64,000 nucleotides of DNA from Sedimentitalea sp042687825 (lineage in GTDB: Bacteria > Pseudomonadota > Alphaproteobacteria > Rhodobacterales > Rhodobacteraceae): NCBI RefSeq assembly GCF_042687825.1, contig NZ_JBHUQE010000003.1:231971-295970 (forward strand). Direction: 5' to 3'. The first letter of the stretch is position 1, and every line of letters starts with the position of its first letter. The notes beneath the pieces are model-generated. The model did not search any database and was not told the origin of the DNA. It was given only the letters and a program-made list of their open reading frames with translations. Shown piece by piece: positions 58,348 through 64,000 of this stretch. The translations under genes and the position numbers were made by a program.

Positions 58348-58697
58348 TGGGCGCGCCGGAACCGGTCTTTGAGCAGCCCTGGCATGCCCAACTTTTCGCG
58401 CTGACGGTGCATCTGAACGAATGCGGGCGCTTTACCTGGCCCGATTGGGCGGCCCGGTTCGGCGCCACGCTGGCCGAGCACGGGCTGCAGCGCGAACTGA
58501 ACGGCGGCGACGACTATTTCAACGCCTGGCTGGAAACGCTGGAAGCGCTGCTGGACCAGAGCGGCAGCGCCCCGCGGCACGAAGCCGTGCGGATGCGCGA
58601 GGCCTGGCGGCAGGCCTATCTGACGACTCCGCATGGGGCGCCCGTGCATTTGGACGCGGTGCCGGGGCGCGCGGGCGGGCCGCAGAAGGACAGGTGA
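58347..58697 (+). CDS. Nitrile hydratase accessory protein (P14K/NhlE-like activator)
   Basis: A 116-residue protein resembling the N-terminal half of the beta subunit (FEQPWHAQLFALTVHLNECG, DYFNAWLETLEALLDQSG). Cobalt nitrile hydratases need such a self-subunit-swapping chaperone (P14K or NhlE) to load cobalt and oxidise the cysteines. It overlaps nthB by one base. No amidase gene follows; purA begins 73 bases downstream. Confidence 0.9.
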   Translation: MGAPEPVFEQPWHAQLFALTVHLNECGRFTWPDWAARFGATLAEHGLQRELNGGDDYFNAWLETLEALLDQSGSAPRHEAVRMREAWRQAYLTTPHGAPVHLDAVPGRAGGPQKDR

Positions 58698-58769
58698 AAT
58701 TGAGGTTTCGCTGCCGCCCCGTCGCCGCTATACCGGCGCGGGTTTTACAAATGCAAAGAAGGACCGGAT

Positions 58770-60065
58770 ATGGCCAATGTGGTGGTGGTCGGCGCCCAGT
58801 GGGGCGACGAAGGGAAGGGCAAGATCGTGGACTGGCTGAGCGAGCGCGCCGATGTCATCGCCCGGTTCCAGGGCGGCCACAATGCCGGGCACACGCTGGT
58901 CATCGACGGCGAAGTCTTTAAACTGAATGCGCTGCCTTCGGGCGTCGTGCGCGGCGGCAAGCTGTCGGTCATCGGCAATGGCGTGGTGCTGGACCCCTGG
59001 CACCTGATCGATGAAATCGAGTCGATCCGGGCCCAGGGGGTGACGATCAACCCCGAGACCCTGATGATCGCCGAGAACACGCCGTTGATCCTGCCGATCC
59101 ACGGCGAACTGGACCGCGCCCGCGAAGAGGCCGCGCGTACCGGGACCAAGATCGGCACCACCGGGCGCGGCATTGGCCCGGCCTATGAGGACAAGGTCGG
59201 GCGCCGCTCGGTCCGGGTGGCCGACTTGGCCGACCCCGCAACGCTGGCGGCGCGCGTCGACCGGGCGCTGCAGCATCACGACCCCTTGCGCAAGGGGTTG
59301 GGCATCGACCCGATCGACCGCGACGTTCTGCTGGAACAGCTGACCGAAATCGGGCCACGGATCCTGCCCTATGCGGCGCCGGTCTGGAAGGTGCTGAACG
59401 AAAAGCGCAAGGCCGGCAAACGCATCCTGTTCGAAGGCGCGCAGGGCGCCCTGCTGGATATCGATTTCGGCACCTATCCGTTCGTGACGTCCTCCAACGT
59501 GATCGCCGGACAGGCGGCCACGGGGGTCGGCATCGGCCCCGGCGCGGTGGATTTCGTGCTGGGAATCGTCAAGGCCTATACCACCCGCGTCGGCGAGGGT
59601 CCGTTCCCGACCGAACTGGACGACGCAGATGGTCAGCGTCTGGGCGAGCGTGGTCATGAATTCGGCACTGTCACCGGGCGCAAGCGTCGCTGCGGCTGGT
59701 TCGATGCGGTACTGGTGCGCCAGACCTGCGCCACCAGCGGCGTCAACGGCATTTCGCTGACCAAGCTCGACGTTCTGGACGGGTTCCAGACGCTGAAAAT
59801 CTGCATCGGCTACGAGCTGGACGGCAAGCGGCTGGATTATCTGCCCACCGCCGCCGACCAGCAAACGCGTTGCATTCCCATCTACGAGGAAATGCCCGGC
59901 TGGTCCGAAAGCACCGAGGGCGCCCGCAGCTGGGCCGACCTGCCGGCGGCGGCGATCAAATATGTGCGCCGCGTCGAGGAACTGATCGACTGCCCGGTGG
60001 CGCTGTTGTCGACCTCGCCCGAGCGGGACGACACGATTCTGGTCACCGACCCGTTTGCCGACTGA
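58770..60065 (+). CDS. purA: Adenylosuccinate synthetase
   Basis: A 431-residue enzyme that joins IMP and aspartate using GTP in AMP synthesis. The N terminus VVVGAQWGDEGKGKIVDWL carries the GTP-binding loop and catalytic Asp; QGGHNAGHT, GTTGRGIGPAYEDK and TGRKRRCGWFDA are further family signatures. GGACCGGAT precedes the ATG with moderate complementarity. It is followed one base after its stop by a DUF2842 gene, a conserved pairing in Rhodobacterales. Confidence 0.97.
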   Translation: MANVVVVGAQWGDEGKGKIVDWLSERADVIARFQGGHNAGHTLVIDGEVFKLNALPSGVVRGGKLSVIGNGVVLDPWHLIDEIESIRAQGVTINPETLMIAENTPLILPIHGELDRAREEAARTGTKIGTTGRGIGPAYEDKVGRRSVRVADLADPATLAARVDRALQHHDPLRKGLGIDPIDRDVLLEQLTEIGPRILPYAAPVWKVLNEKRKAGKRILFEGAQGALLDIDFGTYPFVTSSNVIAGQAATGVGIGPGAVDFVLGIVKAYTTRVGEGPFPTELDDADGQRLGERGHEFGTVTGRKRRCGWFDAVLVRQTCATSGVNGISLTKLDVLDGFQTLKICIGYELDGKRLDYLPTAADQQTRCIPIYEEMPGWSESTEGARSWADLPAAAIKYVRRVEELIDCPVALLSTSPERDDTILVTDPFAD

Positions 60066-60066
60066 C

Positions 60067-60330
60067 ATGGCGGATAACGGAAAACCCGGCCTCAGCTACA
60101 AGGCCCGCCGGCGCTGGTCGCTGGTGATCCTGCTGGTGGGGCTGCCGCTGTACATCATCGTGGCGGTGAGCATCATGAACATGCTCGATCGCCCGCCGAT
60201 CCTGGTCGAACTGCTGATCTATATCGTGCTGGGCGTGGCCTGGGCGCTGCCTTTCCGCTTTGTGTTCCGGGGCATCGGCCAGGCCGACCCGGATGCGGCG
60301 GACAAATCGGAAAAAGACCCGCGCGACTGA
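60067..60330 (+). CDS. DUF2842 small membrane protein
   Basis: An 87-residue protein with two transmembrane helices (WSLVILLVGLPLYIIVAVSI and LVELLIYIVLGVAWALPF) and a charged C-terminal tail. The start MADNGKPGLSYKARRRW and the ALPFRFVFRGIGQ end match DUF2842, known from Alphaproteobacteria without function. It begins one base after the purA stop codon and is surely co-transcribed with it. Confidence 0.85.
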   Translation: MADNGKPGLSYKARRRWSLVILLVGLPLYIIVAVSIMNMLDRPPILVELLIYIVLGVAWALPFRFVFRGIGQADPDAADKSEKDPRD

Positions 60331-60642
60331 GCACGCCGCTGTACAGGCCGCTTTGTCGCGGTATCGCTTCGCTGTCCAGCACCCCTTGAATAGGGGCGAT
60401 GGGCAGCGGCGGCGATGTCAGGCCGGAGTTGCGGCCCGACAAAATTTTGCCAAATTCTTAACAAATTGTCTGAAATTCTTGCCAGCTTAGTAAAACTGCG
60501 ACCTATTGTAGCGTTTGAAAGGTAACAAAAAGGATTCGCGCATCCCGAATTGGACGCTGGCCCGATACATCCACGGGGATCAGCCTTTCCCGGCCTTCGA
60601 CTCGATTTTCGACTGCGCGTGCGGACAGGAGGAAATACCCAA
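60331..60642. other. Intergenic region with the promoter of the usp-symporter unit
   Basis: This stretch holds no gene. Bases 60435-60540 are unusually A/T-rich (several AAATTC/AAATTG elements) and probably contain the promoter for the stress-protein gene. No clear FNR, LexA or other known dyad was identified. Confidence 0.45.
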
Positions 60643-61080
60643 ATGACAACCAAACTGGTCATCGGCCTGGATGGTCACAGTTCCGGCGAACGCGCGCTGG
60701 AGCATGCCGCCAAGCTGGCAAGGCTGATCGGCGATTGCGAATTGCTGGTCGTCTATGTCATCGAATGGTCGCCCTATTCTTTCCAGACCCCCGAAGAGAA
60801 TGCGCAACGTCACAAGCGGCGCGACGAAGAGATCTCGACCGCCAAGGCGCGCGTCGTCGAACCGGCCGTCAAGGGCCTGGTCGAGGCCGGTCTCACCGCA
60901 CGCGGTGTGGTCCGGCACGGTAATGTCGCCGATACGCTTGATGCCGTGTCCCGCGACGAAGGGGCCGAACAGATCATCGTCGCGCGGTCGAGCGAAAACA
61001 GTCTGTCCAAACGGATTTTCGGCAGCGCAACAGCCAATCTGGTGATGCAGGCCAGCGTACCCGTCACCGTGGTCGGATAG
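60643..61080 (+). CDS. Universal stress protein, UspA family
   Basis: A 145-residue Usp-fold protein. The start LVIGLDGHSSGERALEHAAKLA and the end SATANLVMQASVPVTVVG are typical. The nucleotide loop, usually G-x2-G-x9-G-(S/T), reads ARSSENSLSKRIFGSAT here, so the first glycines are replaced and ATP binding may be altered. ACAGGAGGAAAT precedes the ATG. The alanine/glycine symporter gene begins 11 bases after the stop, so both form one transcript. Confidence 0.88.
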   Translation: MTTKLVIGLDGHSSGERALEHAAKLARLIGDCELLVVYVIEWSPYSFQTPEENAQRHKRRDEEISTAKARVVEPAVKGLVEAGLTARGVVRHGNVADTLDAVSRDEGAEQIIVARSSENSLSKRIFGSATANLVMQASVPVTVVG

Positions 61081-61091
61081 AGGAACATGTC

Positions 61092-62642
61092 ATGAAAAAC
61101 CTAGTCAATGGGGCGCTGTCCCTGCTTGCCGCCGCCGCGCTGGCAACTCCGGGCCAGGCCCAAGAGGCGCTGACCCTGGATCAAAAGGTCAACGAGGCCT
61201 TTTCCAACCTGACCGGCCCGTTCGTCAGCTTGATCTTTGCGCCGCTGCCCGGCACTGCCTTTCCCTGGATCGTGCTTTGGCTGGTCATCGCCGCCACCGT
61301 GTTCACGTTGTATTTCGGCTTTGTGCAGGTCCGGTTCTTTGGCCACGCGATTTCCCTGGTCAAGGGCGACTATTCGGATCCCAATGATGCCGGCGAGGTC
61401 AGCCATTTCCAGGCGCTGGCGACCGCGCTGTCCGGCACCGTCGGGCTGGGCAATATTGCCGGTGTCGCTGTGGCGGTCGGCATAGGCGGGCCCGGGGCCA
61501 CGTTCTGGATGATCCTGGCCGGGCTTTTGGGCATGGCTTCGAAATTCACCGAATGCACGCTGGGCGTCAAATACCGCAATGAATATGAGGACGGGACGGT
61601 TTCCGGCGGCCCGATGTACTATATTTCCAAGGGGTTTTCCGAGCTTGGTCTGCCCGGAGGCAAGATCCTGGCCGTGATGTTCTCGGTGTTCTGCATCCTC
61701 GGGGCGCTGGGCGGCGGCAACATGTTCCAGGCGAACCAGGCGCATGCCCAGATTTCCGGCATCGTCGGAGATTTTCCGGGCTGGATCACCGGCCTGATCT
61801 TTGCCGCGGTCGTGTTTCTGGTCATCGTCGGCGGGGTCAAGTCGATTGCGCGGGTGACCGAAAAGGTGGTGCCTTTCATGGGCATTCTCTATGTCGGTGC
61901 GGCCCTGGTCATCCTGCTGGTGAACTATGATCAGATCCTCTGGGCGTTCGGACAGATCTTTGCCGGGGCCTTTACCGGACTGGGTGTCGCCGGTGGCATG
62001 GTCGGCGCCCTGATCCAGGGTTTCAAGCGCGCGGCATTTTCCAACGAGGCCGGTGTCGGATCAGCCGCGATCGCCCATTCGGCGGTCCGGACCAAGGAGC
62101 CGATTACGGAAGGTTTCGTGTCGCTGCTGGAACCGCTGATCGACACCGTGGTGATCTGTACGATGACGGCCTTGGTCATCACCATCTCCGGACAGTTGAT
62201 CATCGATCCGGCAACCGGAAATTATGTTCTGAACGGCAGCCAGATTGCCACCGTTGACGGAAACTCCGGTGTCGAACTGACCTCTGCGGCCTTTGCGTCT
62301 GCGATCGGCTGGTTTCCCTATGTGCTGGCTGTGGCGGTGGTTCTGTTCGCCTTTTCCACCATGATTTCTTGGTCCTATTACGGCCTCAAGGCCTGGACCT
62401 ATCTGTTTGGCGAAGGGAAAACGACCGAGCTTGTCTTCAAACTGATCTTCTGCGTCTTTGTCGTGATCGGTGCCGCGGCCAATCTCGGCCCCGTGATCGA
62501 CTTCTCGGACGCCGCGATCTTCGCGATGGCGGTGGTCAATATCTTCTGTCTGTATTTCCTGATGAAAGTCGTGCGCAAGGAACTGGCATCCTACAGCGCG
62601 CGGCTGGTTTCGGGTGAAATCCGAAAGTTCGGCCACCAGTGA
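61092..62642 (+). CDS. Alanine/glycine:cation symporter (AGCS family)
   Basis: A 516-residue transporter with about eleven membrane segments after a signal-like N terminus (LLAAAALATPGQAQ). Family signatures are QALATALSGTVGLGNIAGVAVAV and GPGATFWMILAGLLGMASKF near residues 110-155, NEAGVGSAAIAHSAVRT and MISWSYYGLKAWTYLFGE. AGCS proteins take up alanine or glycine with Na+ or H+. Pairing with a universal stress protein gene suggests that Usp modulates the transporter, which is inference. Confidence 0.93.
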   Translation: MKNLVNGALSLLAAAALATPGQAQEALTLDQKVNEAFSNLTGPFVSLIFAPLPGTAFPWIVLWLVIAATVFTLYFGFVQVRFFGHAISLVKGDYSDPNDAGEVSHFQALATALSGTVGLGNIAGVAVAVGIGGPGATFWMILAGLLGMASKFTECTLGVKYRNEYEDGTVSGGPMYYISKGFSELGLPGGKILAVMFSVFCILGALGGGNMFQANQAHAQISGIVGDFPGWITGLIFAAVVFLVIVGGVKSIARVTEKVVPFMGILYVGAALVILLVNYDQILWAFGQIFAGAFTGLGVAGGMVGALIQGFKRAAFSNEAGVGSAAIAHSAVRTKEPITEGFVSLLEPLIDTVVICTMTALVITISGQLIIDPATGNYVLNGSQIATVDGNSGVELTSAAFASAIGWFPYVLAVAVVLFAFSTMISWSYYGLKAWTYLFGEGKTTELVFKLIFCVFVVIGAAANLGPVIDFSDAAIFAMAVVNIFCLYFLMKVVRKELASYSARLVSGEIRKFGHQ

Positions 62643-62648
62643 GGTTTG

Positions 62649-62700
62649 GGTGGGCGGAGTCCGGCGCGGCCGATCGCATCGGCTCAGGATTTCGCCCACC
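62649..62700 (+). terminator. Nested hairpins after the symporter gene, possible terminator
   Basis: GGTGGGCG and CGCCCACC enclose an inner perfect hairpin GCCGAT-CGC-ATCGGC. The structure begins seven bases after the symporter stop. No T run follows, so Rho-dependent or structural roles are also possible. Confidence 0.4.
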
Positions 62701-62815
62701 TGCCGAATGCATCGATCCGCGCGGATGCAGGGCCGGGAGGCCCGCCAGTCAGGCAATTGCAGGGTGTGTGTTCCGGCTTTCCCGGGCAGCCCCGCGGCCG
62801 CGGCCTTGCCCGAGG

Positions 62816-63235
62816 CCCGGGTCAGGTGACAGCGTGATCGCCAGCGGCGGGGGGCGGTTGTGATCCATCGCGTTGATCGTGGTGCTCATTCCACCGCGAG
62901 AACGGCCAAGGGTTGGACTTGCTGCATTTGTCCTCGCCGCCTGCTGATGCGTCCGGATGATCGCGGCGGCGATGCATTGCATTCCGTCATGAGGTTTTCC
63001 GAAAGCGTTTCAATGGCCTCAATGCAGACGCCTGCCTTGACCCATTGATTGACTCGATTGAAGGCGGTGGTGCAGGGGCCAAAACGCGCCGGCAGACCGC
63101 ACCATGGCGAGCCGGTTCTGAGGCTCCAGAAGGTGCCGATCATCCACACGCACCACACCGCGCGGCCTGTTCGGCAAGAGGGGGGAGGAGATCCCACTCG
63201 ATTTTCGTCAGGTTGACTCGTGGCGGAACGGCCGC
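62816..63235 (-). pseudogene. IS5-family transposase remnant, frameshifted and truncated
   Basis: Pieces of an IS5-type transposase can be read in order on the minus strand but in different frames. They are VNLTKIEWDLLPPL (near 63217), LPNRPRGVVRVDDRHLL, then GTFWSLRTGSPWCGLPARFG and TTAFNRVNQWVKAGVC, then IIRTHQQAART with LGRSRGGMSTTINAM and LAITLSPDPG. The order matches the N-terminal and central parts of the family; at least three frame changes and the missing C-terminal part show that it is dead. Terminal inverted repeats were not found. The DNA around it is poor in genes. Confidence 0.8.
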
Positions 63236-64000
63236 CTCGGACGAATGCGGTGAAACACCGATCAGACGATTGCTGTGTCCCCTTTACGGCTAAGAACCCT
63301 AGCCGACCGTGTCTGCGTTCGGGATGGTCGCGCCGGATCATGCTGTTCTGCGCGTCCGGGCTTTTAGGTTGGACCCGTGAAAAGGCAATTCAAGTAATGG
63401 ATCGCCAGTCTTCGGATTTCGGCGTGCGGCTCCTGCGTATTCGCCATATCGCCATCGCAAGCGCCGGACGTAAGAACGCATTCTTATGGGCGGGCATGCT
63501 TTCGGGTGAACATGATCGTTCTCACATTCGTTCCCACATACCGAACCCGTATCGTCGACCCATTCAGCGCGCGTCACGCCACTTCGGCTCATTCTTCGGG
63601 TTTTGTCCCTGACCAGTTCTTGTTCGCGTTTTCGGCTGATCTGGCCAATCTGGGGGGAACGGGCCGATGTATTCGGCGCGTGGCGCGCCAGCCTGTCCCG
63701 AACGGCGTGAGAGCCGCAAGTGGGCAATGGGAAATCGCTTGAATTTCGGTCGTTCGGGTCAGTCGCCCCCGGTATCTGAAACCGGGATATCCCGTGGTGC
63801 TGCAGGCAGCGGTACCACAAAGAACCGATCCGGCTCTTTGCAGATTTGCAACTTTGCAGCGCGAGGCGCCTTCACGGAAATGGATGCCGGATTTCTGACT
63901 GCAAGGCGCAGAGGCAATCGTCCATCAGCGGCCTGGGCCGCCCGAACGAGAAAACCACAGCTGTCTTAGGTTCTGGACTCATTAAGTTTCAAAGCCAGTA
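63236..64000. other. No gene supported at the right end of the window
   Basis: About 765 bases beyond the transposase remnant show only short overlapping frames on both strands without recognisable motifs or good ribosome sites. The longest, about 160 codons on the minus strand (63338-63820), has codon use unlike a real gene here. The region looks like decayed or non-coding DNA next to a mobile-element scar. Confidence 0.4.

Noticed and set aside
63338..63820. Minus-strand frame of about 160 codons
   Set aside because: No ribosome site, no recognisable motif, mixed composition, and overlapping frames of similar length on the other strand.

Overview
The window is high-GC DNA (about 65 % by eye) from an alphaproteobacterium, most likely a Rhodobacterales (Rhodobacteraceae or Roseobacteraceae) chromosome. 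Pointers are the divergent phaZ / phaC-phaP-phaR cluster, a DUF2842 protein beside purA, SdhE behind an XRE regulator, an alphaproteobacterial-type SOS box, and many small gene families that I recall mainly from that order. No tRNA, rRNA or CRISPR array was found. Three single N bases (17120, 18596, 52094) sit between near or exact duplications and look like contig joins whose overlap was not merged. They disturb two genes.

Layout. 0-3.5 kb: the 5' end of metG, an unknown gene, an MFS transporter, a YceI protein and a decayed imuA remnant. 3.5-9.3 kb: an aldo/keto reductase, then a divergent GlxA-type regulator and a four-gene L-carnitine degradation operon (dehydrocarnitine cleavage enzyme, a lipocalin-like lipoprotein, a carnitine dehydrogenase/thioesterase fusion, an SDR). 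9.5-15.4 kb: an AraC regulator divergent from an acyl-CoA catabolic operon (ligase, 3-hydroxyacyl-CoA dehydrogenase, thiolase, acyl-CoA dehydrogenase). 15.5-19.5 kb: an unknown secreted protein and a long RTX calcium-binding repeat protein broken by assembly joins and an in-frame TAG. 19.7-24.3 kb: aspartate aminotransferase, XRE regulator, sdhE, a MarR/LdtR-like regulator, a DUF1194 von Willebrand protein and a glyoxalase.

24.4-32.2 kb holds the two most distinctive systems. One is a Slam outer-membrane translocon directly behind a TbpB-like surface lipoprotein. The other is a bufferin-type RiPP operon (DUF2282 precursor, DUF692 oxidative enzyme, DUF2063 partner, DoxX protein), with a perfect hairpin between precursor and enzymes. 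Between them lie thyX, a cold-shock gene and an ArsC/Spx-like gene. 32.4-39.4 kb: thrS and small hydrolases, VOC and unknown proteins. 39.4-44.0 kb: the polyhydroxybutyrate cluster (phaZ, phaC, phaP, phaR) with CTGC-N3/4-GCA(G/T) dyads in front of the target genes that fit control by PhaR.

44.1-52.6 kb: eight genes on one strand form an amine or amino-acid uptake and gamma-glutamylation cluster (ABC ATPase, binding protein, two permeases, GATase, glutamine-synthetase-like ligase, FAD oxidase, DegT-type aminotransferase). 52.7-56.9 kb: a PhnD-like protein, two TerB paralogues, pyrG and secG. 57.0-58.7 kb: a cobalt-type nitrile hydratase with its accessory protein. 58.8-62.6 kb: purA, a DUF2842 protein, a universal stress protein and a sodium:alanine/glycine symporter. 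The last 1.3 kb holds a frameshifted IS5-family transposase remnant and no gene I can support.
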